A stretch of DNA of 31,204 nucleotides from a virus, in the IMG/VR virus record IMGVR_UViG_3300042691_016984, positions 1 through 31,204 of that record; one strand, written 5' to 3'. The translations under genes were made by a program, and so were the position numbers. This document shows positions 16,851-22,899 of this stretch, in pieces; the stretch's first letter is position 1; every line of letters begins with the position of its first letter. The notes below the pieces were generated by a model. It was not told the DNA's origin. It was given only the letters and a program-made list of their open reading frames with translations, and ran no database searches.

Positions 16851-16879
16851 GTTCTACGCTACCACCAGAGGTGCGCAGG

Positions 16880-17149
16880 TCAATCCTCGTCCTCGATGGG
16901 GTCGTCAGGGCAACGGTCGATGCCCGTGATCACCTCGATCTTCACCGGCCCGTCCCCAGCGCCGGTCACCTGCATCGGCAGCACCTTGCCCAACAACGTC
17001 AGGAAGGTGCGCGGGTCGAGCCTCGCTACCGTTTCGAGGTATTCCACCCCACCAGCACGCTCATAAGCCTGCAGGATGGCCTCTTTCAGCGACGTCGTGA
17101 TTTTGTTCGGGACCCCCTTCTTCCGCCCTCCGGTGTATCGTCCTTTCAT
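16880..17149 (-). CDS. terS: Terminase small subunit
   Basis: 89 residues: basic start MKGRYTGGRKKGVPNKITTS with the 'KKG.PNK' DNA-binding signature, a helical part KEAILQAYERAGGVEYLETV, and LDPRTFLTLLGKVLPMQV, then an acidic tail (DRCPDDPIEDED). This is the small-terminase pattern of many podophages. I chose ATG 17149, preceded by AAGAGAG about 4 bases away, over an in-frame start 120 bases upstream whose extra residues look non-coding. First gene of the late operon. Confidence 0.83.
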   Translation of the reverse strand: MKGRYTGGRKKGVPNKITTSLKEAILQAYERAGGVEYLETVARLDPRTFLTLLGKVLPMQVTGAGDGPVKIEVITGIDRCPDDPIEDED

Positions 17150-17196
17150 ACGCTCTCTTGTTTTTTCAAGCCTACAGCAGGTCCCAGAAAGGGCAA

Positions 17197-17492
17197 TGTC
17201 TACGCGTGTTCTACGGAAGTGACTACACAAGTTTGCGCAAGCGTAGACACGCAACTGTTTTGTAGCCAACAGCTTGCGCTTGTCTACACTTGTCTACGCT
17301 TGTTTTGCGAACATTTTGAAAATCTCGTGGAACACCTCACGCCCCTATTCCCCCTATTCCATCTACTACTCTTTTTAATAAAAGAAGTGTAGACAGTGTA
17401 GACAAGTAGGTAAGTGCGTATACCACAAGGATTTTTGACGTCTACACTTCCGTCTACAGAAGTGGGTTGTCTACGCTCAACTTGTGTAGCCA
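17197..17492. repeat. Iteron-like array of TGTCTACRCTTG repeats
   Basis: Nine exact GTCTAC cores occur in 277 bp. Six are on the plus strand (17198, 17282, 17292, 17440, 17452, 17469) and three inverted (17243, 17389, 17398), with several degenerate copies between them. The best consensus is TGTCTACRCTTG. The pair at 17281-17302 repeats at exactly 10 bp and the inverted pair at 9 bp. The middle (17345-17385) is AT-rich, with two CCCCTATTC direct repeats. No credible gene lies in 17150-17621. The location, before the late operon and after a terminator, suits a late-promoter activator array or a replication origin. Confidence 0.85.
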
Positions 17493-17519
17493 AGGCCATG
17501 CTGGGGGCATCAGGGCACG

Positions 17520-17549
17520 AAAAAACCCGCCTCCCACTCGGGAGACGGG
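17520..17549 (-). terminator. Rho-independent terminator of accessory operon
   Basis: On the minus strand CCCGTCTCCC-GAGT-GGGAGGCGGG forms a ten-pair stem (one G-U) followed directly by six T. It lies 73 bases after the stop of the last accessory gene (17622) and ends transcription from the 21503 operon before the late region. Confidence 0.93.
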
Positions 17550-17621
17550 CCTCTCGTTCGTCCGGTTGTGCCACCCCTGGCACTCGCGGCATTGGTTAAT
17601 CTATCGGCGCTGCTGCTGGTG

Positions 17622-17855
17622 TCAACGCGGATTCGTTGCGTTATCCGCAACGGGCATCTCGGTGCTCGTCGTGATCCTGAACCGCTCGTGCGACAGGTTG
17701 AACGTCCTGGCCGCCGCTTTGGCCTCGTCCGCGCATCGGAAGGTCGTTGACCACCGGATGTCGCGGAAGGACACCCACGAGTCCCTGTCACGGTCCACAG
17801 ATAGCCAGCACCCGGTGTCGCGATGCTGGATGCGGTAGGGCTTAGGAAAGCTCAT
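17622..17855 (-). CDS. Small hypothetical protein, last gene of accessory operon
   Basis: 77 residues: YRIQHRDTGCWLSVDRDRDS, then WVSFRDIRWSTTFRCADEAK and AARTFNLSHERFRITTSTEM. Short domains with aromatic beta strands and an 'A..F...' helix of this kind are frequent in phage accessory genes; no function is known. It overlaps the preceding gene by 14 bases, with GAGG about 8 bases before the ATG. Its last codons contain the exact palindrome GTTGCGGATAACGCAAC (coding VADNAT), which also occurs in the Cro-like gene. Confidence 0.7.
   Translation of the reverse strand: MSFPKPYRIQHRDTGCWLSVDRDRDSWVSFRDIRWSTTFRCADEAKAAARTFNLSHERFRITTSTEMPVADNATNPR
17635..17651. promoter_or_regulatory. Putative operator copy 1 (GTTGCG-N5-CGCAAC)
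   Basis: Perfect 6-5-6 inverted repeat, read on the minus strand as GTTGCGGATAACGCAAC. It is identical to the copy at 25483-25499. It lies within the end of the small gene at 17622-17855, about 90 bases before the terminator. Confidence 0.6.
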
Positions 17856-18036
17856 CGTCGGCCTCGTTCTCGGGGTCGCCCATCACTAAGGCAACCCCGA
17901 TGGTTTGTCCGTCGTAGTGTCCGCCGGTGACCCGTGCGAGGTAGGTCACCTCGGGCTTTTCGAGTGAGAGCATCAGGTTCGCCAGTCGGGCTACCAGGTG
18001 CTCCATCTCTTCACGGATCTCGGCTTCGGTGCTCAT
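17842..18036 (-). CDS. Small acidic helical protein
   Basis: 64 residues: helical start EAEIREEMEHLVARLANLML, a short beta part (TYLARVTGGHYDGQTIGVAL), and an acidic tail. I recognise no family. Its ATG overlaps, as ATGA, the stop of the second frame in the methyltransferase locus (18033), not that of the methyltransferase itself (18085). That supports translation of that second frame. Its own end overlaps the next start. Confidence 0.68.
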   Translation of the reverse strand: MSTEAEIREEMEHLVARLANLMLSLEKPEVTYLARVTGGHYDGQTIGVALVMGDPENEADDELS

Positions 18037-19844
18037 ACGATGCGCTCAATCATGTCAGCGAGTTTGCGCAGTGTCTCGGCAATCTCACGCAACGACGGGA
18101 CGCTCGGGGCGACCGGGACATCCTGCTGCGAGGTCGGCAGCAAGCACGGCAAAGGCTCGGGCAGCGGTTGCGGGGACAACTCCGTTTCCGAGCATTCGGA
18201 GCTCATCTGTCCGATTGTCACTGGCGTAGCACAACTCTGCATAGTCCATCCAATCGGCAATCCCATCAGCGCCTCCACCCACCTCGGATTCAGCTTTGCG
18301 TTTTGTTTCGTAACCGTGGCAATCTGGTCGTTGAGGTTCCGACTGCGCTCCGGGTTTTCCCATCTGTCCGCACCCCCACTGCGGTTGTCCCTCGTCTGAG
18401 GTGTCGCCCACGTCTTCTCCGTCGCCCCTACTTGGTTCTGTAGGTAAATCTGCGTTGAGCACTGCTGGTTCTTCGCCTCGGCTACCGATGGCGTTCTCCA
18501 TGTCTTCGGTGTCGCCCACTGCGGGTTCTGCACTGCTGCGCAGAGGTTCGGACTCCTTCCACTCCCCTGCTTCGTCTTCCCCTCGAGCACTGCCTGCTTC
18601 ACACGCTCCCGCCTCTCCATCATCCCCTGCTTGAACTTCTCCCACGGCACTCCGTCGTTCGCCTGCGTTGCGTCCGGTGTTGGCCAGAGTTGCTGTCTCT
18701 CCATCTGCCATGCCAGATTCGGCTGACCTCCATCGATCCTCTTCGGGTGGTGCTTGGTTGCATGGTTGTCTCCGACTTTTGGCGTCAGCCACAACTCGCG
18801 GGGGTTCCCACCAGTGTTGGGGTTCGCCGGGGCGGCTTGGCCATACTGACCATGCTCTGCCGCACCCACCTGCTCCTCCAGATTTCCCTTGCCCCGGTCG
18901 TAGTAGCACGCAGGACTTTGTTCCATCCCCGTCCTCGGTGTCCCCCACATCGCCGGGGCGGCTTGGCCAGACCTGCTCTTCTGCAACTTCTCCCGCACAC
19001 ACTCGCCCCTCAATGCTGGATGGTTGCTCAGTCCCAGTTGCCCGTGATTGGCTTGATTCCCAATCTTCCCCGCTTCCGCGGTAGTCGGTGTCGGCCACAC
19101 CCCCTTCTCTGCTTGATCGACTGCAACCGGCAACTGATCGCACCGACTCTTGCCATCCTGTCTGGTGTGCGAGTTCGGAGAGGTACCCTTCCAATCTCTC
19201 GCCATTGCGGTGGGCCAACTGTGGACTTGGTTTCGCAACCGCGCCTGAGTCGTGCGCCCCTCCTGCTCGTACTCCTGCCACGCTTCCGCTGATCCAACTC
19301 GGCAAGCATCCTCTGTTGAGATTGTGAGCCATGATGAACACCCGCTTTCTCTGGTGAGGCGCCCCGACTTCGCTCGCGCTGAATACTCCCCACGTCGGTT
19401 CGTAACCCAGTTCTTCCAGATCACTGAGCACGCTGGAGAGTCCCAGCGTGATGTGCCCTTCGACGTTTTCGAAGAACACGGTTTGGGGTCGCAGAACTCG
19501 AATGCCGTCTGCGATGGCAGGCCAGAGGTGACGGGGATCGTCGGCGCCGAGTCGCTTCCCTGCGCTACTGAATGGTTGGCAGGGATAACCGCCAGAGAGG
19601 AGGTCCACTCGGTCAGAAAATGCGCTCCAAGGGAAGGTTCGCAGATTGCTCCAGATCGGAGCCGGGTCAAGCGACCCGCCTTCCATTCGCGCAAGTAAGA
19701 GCTCGATGGCACTTGATTCGATCTCCGCATAAGCGACTGTGCGCAGATCTGGGAACACTCGTTTGAGTCCGAGGTCAATACCTCCGTATCCGGTGCAAAG
19801 ACTGATGTGAGTTGGTTGATGATAGGTCGTGGGAGTATCCACAT
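18033..19844 (-). CDS. Second open frame over the methyltransferase: WPTP-repeat / LNPxWVExLMGxPxGWT protein
   Basis: A frame offset from the methyltransferase stays open for 1.8 kb. The part upstream of about 19220 looks like a shadow. From about 19217 down it carries seven W-x-T-P/A steps (WPTAMARDWKG, WPTPTTAEAG, WLTPKVGDN, WPTPDATQAN, WATPQTRDN...) and then LNPRWVEALMGLPIGWT (18243-18293). These motifs are known in C-terminal parts of, or proteins beside, phage C5 methyltransferases. It extends past the methyltransferase stop with a helical end (SLREIAETLRKLADMIERIV), and its stop overlaps the next ATG. A true internal start is not obvious; a frameshift product is also possible. Confidence 0.45.
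   Translation of the reverse strand: MWILPRPIINQLTSVFAPDTEVLTSDSNECSQICAQSLMRRSNQVPSSSYLREWKAGRLTRLRSGAICEPSLGAHFLTEWTSSLAVIPANHSVAQGSDSAPTIPVTSGLPSQTAFEFCDPKPCSSKTSKGTSRWDSPACSVIWKNWVTNRRGEYSARAKSGRLTRESGCSSWLTISTEDACRVGSAEAWQEYEQEGRTTQARLRNQVHSWPTAMARDWKGTSPNSHTRQDGKSRCDQLPVAVDQAEKGVWPTPTTAEAGKIGNQANHGQLGLSNHPALRGECVREKLQKSRSGQAAPAMWGTPRTGMEQSPACYYDRGKGNLEEQVGAAEHGQYGQAAPANPNTGGNPRELWLTPKVGDNHATKHHPKRIDGGQPNLAWQMERQQLWPTPDATQANDGVPWEKFKQGMMERRERVKQAVLEGKTKQGSGRSPNLCAAVQNPQWATPKTWRTPSVAEAKNQQCSTQIYLQNQVGATEKTWATPQTRDNRSGGADRWENPERSRNLNDQIATVTKQNAKLNPRWVEALMGLPIGWTMQSCATPVTIGQMSSECSETELSPQPLPEPLPCLLPTSQQDVPVAPSVPSLREIAETLRKLADMIERIV
18085..19842 (-). CDS. C5 cytosine-specific DNA methyltransferase
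   Basis: 585 residues from a GTG start eight bases after the preceding stop. Motif I SLCTGYGGIDLGL (14-26), catalytic loop GGYPCQPFSSAGKRLG (84-99, Cys 88), motif VI FENVEG (124-129), QRKRVFIMAH (164-173), and the closing motif LGNGVVPATAARAF (about 551-564) are all present, so the enzyme looks complete. Between 185 and 530 is a long, charged insert with recurring VADT/VGDT/LANT/VADA-G steps, in the position of the target-recognition region. Likely roles are protecting phage DNA from host restriction or regulation. The insert is fully overlapped by another open frame. Confidence 0.93.
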   Translation of the reverse strand: MDTPTTYHQPTHISLCTGYGGIDLGLKRVFPDLRTVAYAEIESSAIELLLARMEGGSLDPAPIWSNLRTFPWSAFSDRVDLLSGGYPCQPFSSAGKRLGADDPRHLWPAIADGIRVLRPQTVFFENVEGHITLGLSSVLSDLEELGYEPTWGVFSASEVGAPHQRKRVFIMAHNLNRGCLPSWISGSVAGVRAGGAHDSGAVAKPSPQLAHRNGERLEGYLSELAHQTGWQESVRSVAGCSRSSREGGVADTDYRGSGEDWESSQSRATGTEQPSSIEGRVCAGEVAEEQVWPSRPGDVGDTEDGDGTKSCVLLRPGQGKSGGAGGCGRAWSVWPSRPGEPQHWWEPPRVVADAKSRRQPCNQAPPEEDRWRSAESGMADGETATLANTGRNAGERRSAVGEVQAGDDGEAGACEAGSARGEDEAGEWKESEPLRSSAEPAVGDTEDMENAIGSRGEEPAVLNADLPTEPSRGDGEDVGDTSDEGQPQWGCGQMGKPGAQSEPQRPDCHGYETKRKAESEVGGGADGIADWMDYAELCYASDNRTDELRMLGNGVVPATAARAFAVLAADLAAGCPGRPERPVVA

Positions 19845-19849
19845 TATTG

Positions 19850-19996
19850 TTATTTGGTTAGGATGTATTTCGGGTTCAGTATCTCCTCTGCCCATGCACG
19901 GGCAAAGCGTTTATGTTTACCCCTCGCCCAAGCGTACCCGGCAAGGCACGCGAGGGAGACGAGGATGATGGCGATGGTGAGTCGGTACAGGTTCAT
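19850..19996 (-). CDS. Small single-span membrane protein
   Basis: 48 residues: LYRLTIAIILVSLACLAGYA (3-22) is a clear membrane segment or uncleaved signal anchor. It is followed by a basic stretch (WARGKHKRFARAW) and a polar end. The ATG overlaps the preceding stop (ATGA), which supports the call despite its length. Function unknown; by the positive-inside rule the tail should be cytoplasmic. Confidence 0.72.
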   Translation of the reverse strand: MNLYRLTIAIILVSLACLAGYAWARGKHKRFARAWAEEILNPKYILTK

Positions 19997-20166
19997 TCAC
20001 TCGGGCAGTCTTCGTTGATGCACTCCCAGAAACCGCACGGGCCCGACTCGTTTGCGTCGTCAGTCCACTCCATCGGCTCTTGGCAACGCCGGCACTCAGG
20101 CGGGTCGGGTTGCTCGTCTGGGTTGCTCGTGAGCCATGAGTCGAACCAGTTTGGAAGCCTGCTCAT
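19993..20166 (-). CDS. Small zinc-ribbon-type protein
   Basis: 57 residues: LPNWFDSWLTSNPD, then CRRCQEPMEW, GPCGFWEC and NEDC. Paired cysteines (CxxC, then a C...C...C group) suggest a zinc-binding ribbon, as in many tiny phage proteins that bind nucleic acid or host proteins. The start at 20166 is chosen because it overlaps the preceding stop (ATGA) and has a strong GGGAGG/GAGGT ribosome site about 6 bases away. Confidence 0.7.
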   Translation of the reverse strand: MSRLPNWFDSWLTSNPDEQPDPPECRRCQEPMEWTDDANESGPCGFWECINEDCPSE

Positions 20167-20417
20167 CGCTGACCTCCCTCCCACTTGCCCAGCGTGCGCA
20201 GGAACGCCTCTGCCCGTTGCCGAGCGGTTGCGCAATAAAACTCTCTGTCACCGCAAGACTCTGCGCGAGTGACCAAAACTAACTGTTGGGCGTAAACTGG
20301 AGCAAAGGCATTGAAGATTGCACTCTCCGCTTCGTGCATCGCGTTGAGGCACGCGCAGTAGTCTGCATCCCACCCATACACCGCGGAGATGGCGGCGTTG
20401 ATCTGTTCGTCGGTCAT
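20163..20417 (-). CDS. Small phage protein resembling ABA-sandwich-type
   Basis: 84 residues: TDEQINAAISAVYGWDADYC, then LNAMHEAESAIFNAFAPVYA, and an end with ATARQRAEAFLRTLGKWEGG. The layout 'IN.A.A...GW..DYC.dLNAMHEAE...R.EA.L..lGKW' is typical of small phage ABA-sandwich or DUF2591-like proteins, whose role is unknown. GGAGGT six bases before the ATG is a strong ribosome site, and the start overlaps the previous stop (ATGA). Confidence 0.72.
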   Translation of the reverse strand: MTDEQINAAISAVYGWDADYCACLNAMHEAESAIFNAFAPVYAQQLVLVTRAESCGDREFYCATARQRAEAFLRTLGKWEGGQR

Positions 20418-20776
20418 TCCGCTACCTCCAACAGTTCAACGCGGATTGGGCGCCCCAAGTACGCCGACAGAATCTCTTCTAGCAACTGGATGTTTGCCGA
20501 CGTTGCCAACTGCTCGATTGCCAGTCCGTGCTGCGATGGAAACGCAATCACGACGGACGAGTTGCTGACCTCCAACAGGAAGCCAAGCTCCAACCACATC
20601 CGAATCAAAGGACGCTTCTTCCGAACCTCAGCAACCAGATGCTTCCACGTCTGCTCCCGGTCATCCGCTTCAATCCGGTCAATCTGTGCCTGAGCCTCTG
20701 CTATGGTCGCCTGCGCATCCGCGACGACCTTCCGCAGGTACGCCAGTGTCGAGCACTCCATTGTGTGCGTGCTCAT
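20414..20776 (-). CDS. Coiled-coil protein with DnaX (tau) C-terminal-like domain
   Basis: 120 residues. About 10-42 is a coiled coil (LRKVVADAQATIAEAQAQID). From 44 on the pattern W..LVAEVRKKRPLIRMWLE, VVIAFPSQHGLAIEQL and LLEEILSAYLGRPIRVELLE closely follows the C-terminal domain found on some bacterial DNA polymerase III gamma/tau subunits (W..l...rp.l...l, v.l.fp..., lee.l....Grpv.ve). In bacteria that end of tau contacts the replicase. A phage protein carrying it alone could bind or mimic a replisome part. The similarity is from pattern memory. GGAGGT lies six bases before the ATG. Confidence 0.6.
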   Translation of the reverse strand: MSTHTMECSTLAYLRKVVADAQATIAEAQAQIDRIEADDREQTWKHLVAEVRKKRPLIRMWLELGFLLEVSNSSVVIAFPSQHGLAIEQLATSANIQLLEEILSAYLGRPIRVELLEVAE

Positions 20777-20973
20777 GCCAGCACCTCCCGCACGTTGATC
20801 TGCGTGCCGTCAGCGCCGACAAGCCAGGCACCGAGGCCGGCTTGGTATTCAACGAACTGAGCAACGCCGCCGAACTCGCCGCGGCACCAACGGATGACCG
20901 CTTCGAGCGTCTTACGCTTACCCTGCAGGGAGCCGCGAAGCTCCCCGTTTACGTGGACAGAGTAGGTGCTCAT
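20773..20973 (-). CDS. Small beta-rich hypothetical protein
   Basis: 66 residues: STYSVHVNGELRGSLQGKRK, TLEAVIRWCRGEFGGVAQFV, EYQAGLGAWLVGADGTQINV. It resembles short phage proteins with a strand-helix-strand fold, but I know no function. The start at 20973 has a perfect AGGAGG seven bases upstream and overlaps the previous stop (ATGA), so I prefer it to a longer in-frame version. Confidence 0.7.
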   Translation of the reverse strand: MSTYSVHVNGELRGSLQGKRKTLEAVIRWCRGEFGGVAQFVEYQAGLGAWLVGADGTQINVREVLA

Positions 20974-21131
20974 TCGGACACCTCCTGCGTTAGTGAGACG
21001 TGAGCCAGCACGTAGGTGCCAAGCAGCAGGATGGCGAATCCGACCTGCCACAAGCCGGTTGTGTTGGCGATGAATACCGCATCCATGCTCGATAGCAGGA
21101 GCGATCCGATGGTTATGTGTGTATGTTTCAT
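20970..21131 (-). CDS. Small membrane protein (two hydrophobic segments)
   Basis: 53 residues: IGSLLLSSMDAVFIA (about 8-22) and VGFAILLLGTYVLAHVSL (30-47) could span the membrane twice. Its stop overlaps the next start (ATGA), and the AGGAGG for that start lies within its last codons. That tight fit supports a real gene. It is far from the lysis cassette, so a superinfection or membrane accessory role is as likely as a holin role. Confidence 0.65.
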   Translation of the reverse strand: MKHTHITIGSLLLSSMDAVFIANTTGLWQVGFAILLLGTYVLAHVSLTQEVSE

Positions 21132-21142
21132 AGTCTCGTCAG

Positions 21143-21176
21143 TACCCGCATCACGGGTAGACCGGGTAGCCCCGGT
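21143..21176 (-). other. Two small hairpins in the leader of the membrane protein gene
   Basis: TACCCG-CATCA-CGGGTA (21143-21159) and ACCGGG-TAGC-CCCGGT (21161-21176) are adjacent perfect inverted repeats in the 51-base gap between genes. No U-run follows. Possible processing or attenuation site. Confidence 0.4.
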
Positions 21177-21182
21177 TTCGAC

Positions 21183-21503
21183 TTAGCGGAACCGCTCAAG
21201 CACCGTGATGGCATCAGCAACAACCTTGCGGACGTGCTGCTCCTCACGCTTTGCGGTCGCAACAATCGCCGCCGCCTGCTTCTCCGCATTCGCGATGATG
21301 TTGGCAGCATGCCGTTGAGCATCCGCATGGACTTCCTCGCATTGGCGGAACGCATCACGCAACGAGATCGACGGGATGATGTCGGAGCGAAGGTTGGACT
21401 CGACCTCGTAGTCAACCTGACGCAACCACTCACCGATGTACGAGTCAGAAGGAAACTGGTGGACGAGGTTGCGGAAAAGTTCAAGTTCTTGGTTCTTGTT
21501 CAT
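21183..21503 (-). CDS. Helical / coiled-coil protein, first gene of accessory operon
   Basis: 106 residues. The first part (NQELELFRNLVHQFPSDSYI, GEWLRQVDYEVESNLRSD) resembles short phage proteins of unknown role. The second (about 52-106: RQCEEVHADAQRHAANIIAN, AEKQAAAIVATAKREEQHVR) is a long Ala/Glu-rich coiled coil. No Shine-Dalgarno precedes the ATG. The leader carries an inverted-repeat operator (21528-21544) and a promoter-like element. Confidence 0.72.
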   Translation of the reverse strand: MNKNQELELFRNLVHQFPSDSYIGEWLRQVDYEVESNLRSDIIPSISLRDAFRQCEEVHADAQRHAANIIANAEKQAAAIVATAKREEQHVRKVVADAITVLERFR

Positions 21504-21527
21504 GACGTGTGTTGGTTCGTTGTTCGT

Positions 21528-21544
21528 GTTGCGCTACTCGCAAC
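21528..21544. promoter_or_regulatory. Putative operator copy 2 (GTTGCGCTACTCGCAAC)
   Basis: Perfect 6-5-6 inverted repeat between the candidate promoter and the ATG at 21503. It is placed to block early transcription, like the copy before the 25081 gene. Confidence 0.65.
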
Positions 21545-21552
21545 GGTGACCA

Positions 21553-21596
21553 GCATGCCATGCGCATTGCGTGAGTCAACGTGATTTTCTGTGGGA
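21553..21596 (-). promoter_or_regulatory. Candidate early promoter of accessory operon with shared box
   Basis: On the minus strand a TTGACT (21574-21579) lies next to the 17-base box CGTGATTTTCTGTGGGA (plus-strand 21580-21596). That box matches the one before the exonuclease operon at 16 of 17 positions. The -10 is poor (CATGCT-like). The parallel layout of box, TTGAC, operator and gene at both operons is the main support. Confidence 0.45.
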
Positions 21597-21599
21597 AAT

Positions 21600-21634
21600 A
21601 AAAACCCCACCAAGCACTTGGCATAGTGGGGTTT
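21600..21634 (-). terminator. Rho-independent terminator after thyX
   Basis: On the minus strand AAACCCCA pairs with TGGGGTTT, enclosing an inner CCAAG-TG-CTTGG stem with a five-base bulge, followed by five T. It lies 29 bases after the ThyX stop and ends the exonuclease-ThyX operon. Confidence 0.88.
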
Positions 21635-21662
21635 ACGCTGGGTTGGGTGAGGCTCGAGTGGA

Positions 21663-22313
21663 CTATTCGTGCGCGATTTTCAGCGCTTGATGGACTGTCG
21701 GGAACACTTCAGCGAAGCACCGGTCAATCGCCTGCGCAATCTCACGGTGTTCTTTCTGAGTGTGTTCGTCGAGGCGAACCTGCAGGTAGTGAATCCACGA
21801 CCGACAAGTGCCTGACATGTACAAGGTTGTGCTCGTCGCGAGCGGCAGCACCATGCGTGCGCATTCACGCGCAACGCCGGCGTTGAGCAGTTCGTCGTAA
21901 ACAAATGCGACCCTCGTCATCGCCTTGCAGACCAAGCTGCGAACCTCTTCATCTTCAATGACTTCAGTGCTGCTCTGCCGATTCTTATCAGCCTGACGGC
22001 GCAACTCCACCGGCTCAATACCAACCGCTTCCGAATAGCGTTGGCTGAACTCTTGGAACGAGAACGACTTGTGACGCAGCAACTGCGCGGCAATCGCACG
22101 CGAAGTCTTGATTTCAACGGTCATCGACGCCTGCTCAAACACGGACCAATGCCCGTGCCTGATGCAGTACTGCAGGAGTCGCGGAGCGGTTTCCATGTTG
22201 CTCTGATTGCTCGGGTTAGACACCCGGGCACAGTAAACAATCAACTCCTCCGCGGTGCTGGGCCCACCGTCGAACTGACAGGGGACCGTGGATGCGATGA
22301 GTCGGACGTTCAT
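21663..22313 (-). CDS. thyX: Flavin-dependent thymidylate synthase
   Basis: 216 residues. It makes dTMP from dUMP with FAD, NADPH and methylene-tetrahydrofolate. The ThyX signature R-H-x-x-S-x(5)-S-x-R is visible as RHKSFSFQEFSQRY (80-93, with K for the usual R). WSVFEQASMTVEIKTSRAIA precedes it, and the C-terminal part ARMVLPLATSTTLYMSGTCR, WIHYLQVRLDEHTQKEHREI is typical. The ATG at 22313 overlaps the previous stop (ATGA); an upstream in-frame extension of 59 residues looks non-coding. Last gene before a terminator. Confidence 0.95.
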   Translation of the reverse strand: MNVRLIASTVPCQFDGGPSTAEELIVYCARVSNPSNQSNMETAPRLLQYCIRHGHWSVFEQASMTVEIKTSRAIAAQLLRHKSFSFQEFSQRYSEAVGIEPVELRRQADKNRQSSTEVIEDEEVRSLVCKAMTRVAFVYDELLNAGVARECARMVLPLATSTTLYMSGTCRSWIHYLQVRLDEHTQKEHREIAQAIDRCFAEVFPTVHQALKIAHE

Positions 22314-22561
22314 CGGGTTAAGCGTTGAGCCTCCGACAGATGCGTCATCCGCTGAATCTCGCGTTTGACGTACCACTGCGCCTTGTACAAGTCCTCGAGG
22401 TGAGTCGCCGAACTTTTCAAACCCGCTCGCCAGAGGTACTTGATGGCGTTGCCGACGTTCAGATTCATGTGCTCGATCACGTCGATGCACTCGATGCCAG
22501 CAGGGTGCTGGTTGTAATGCGCCGGGTGATCCACCGGATCGTTGTTCGGGTCGAAGCTCAT
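22310..22561 (-). CDS. DUF3310 (SaV-like) protein
   Basis: 83 residues with the full signature of the small phage family often labelled 'nucleotide kinase': DPVDHPAHYNQHPAGIECID, VIEHMNLNVGNAIKYLWRAG, LKSSATHLEDLYKAQWYVKR. The biochemical role is unproven. It sits next to thyX, consistent with nucleotide metabolism. The start is chosen at the ATGA overlap with the gene before; it ends in an ATGA overlap with thyX. Confidence 0.9.
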   Translation of the reverse strand: MSFDPNNDPVDHPAHYNQHPAGIECIDVIEHMNLNVGNAIKYLWRAGLKSSATHLEDLYKAQWYVKREIQRMTHLSEAQRLTR

Positions 22562-22899
22562 AGCGAGAACGTGCGTTTGAACCACCCGATGACCCCGGAG
22601 GGCTCGGTGAGCTTCTGCTCGAGTTCCACGATGTAGTCCCTCTGCAACTGCACCGTCTTGTCAGCGTCTGCCAGTTGGGCGAGTAGCTTCTGGTTGTTCT
22701 CTAGCAACAGTCCCTTCTCTCGCTGCCAGTCGTTGAACAAAACCTGGGACTTGCGGTGCGCGGCTTCCGCCACGTTCGCGTCAAAGGCCGTTAGTTGCTT
22801 GCGCAACTGGAACACAACTTGGTTGCGTTCAGTGCGGATTTGTTTGATGTACTGCCGTGCCTCATCGAGGCTTTTAATGGCTTGGAGTTGTCTACCCAT
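22558..22899 (-). CDS. Coiled-coil protein of unknown function
   Basis: 113 residues from ATG 22899, which overlaps the end of the previous gene by eight bases (ATGGGTAG). Mostly long helix: GRQLQAIKSLDEARQYIKQI, RTERNQVVFQLRKQLTAFDA, GLLLENNQKLLAQLADADKT, VQLQRDYIVELEQKLTEPSG, ending in an amphipathic VIGWFKRTFSL. An in-frame ATG at 22971 would add a Gln/Lys/Ser-rich stretch, but that part overlaps the preceding gene and reads as its shadow. It could be a structural adaptor of a replication or recombination complex; no family recognised. Confidence 0.65.
   Translation of the reverse strand: MGRQLQAIKSLDEARQYIKQIRTERNQVVFQLRKQLTAFDANVAEAAHRKSQVLFNDWQREKGLLLENNQKLLAQLADADKTVQLQRDYIVELEQKLTEPSGVIGWFKRTFSL

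Noticed and set aside
16597-17392. Plus-strand open frames opposite terS and the TerS-TerL gap
   Set aside because: They lie antisense to real genes or through repeats and show no domain-like sequence.
17197-17492. CRISPR array
   Set aside because: Repeats are short (12 bp), in both orientations, irregularly spaced and without spacer-length units.
17284-17592. 102-codon open frame on the minus strand across the control region
   Set aside because: It runs through the terminator and the repeat array, has Arg/Ser-rich composition, and has no ribosome site.
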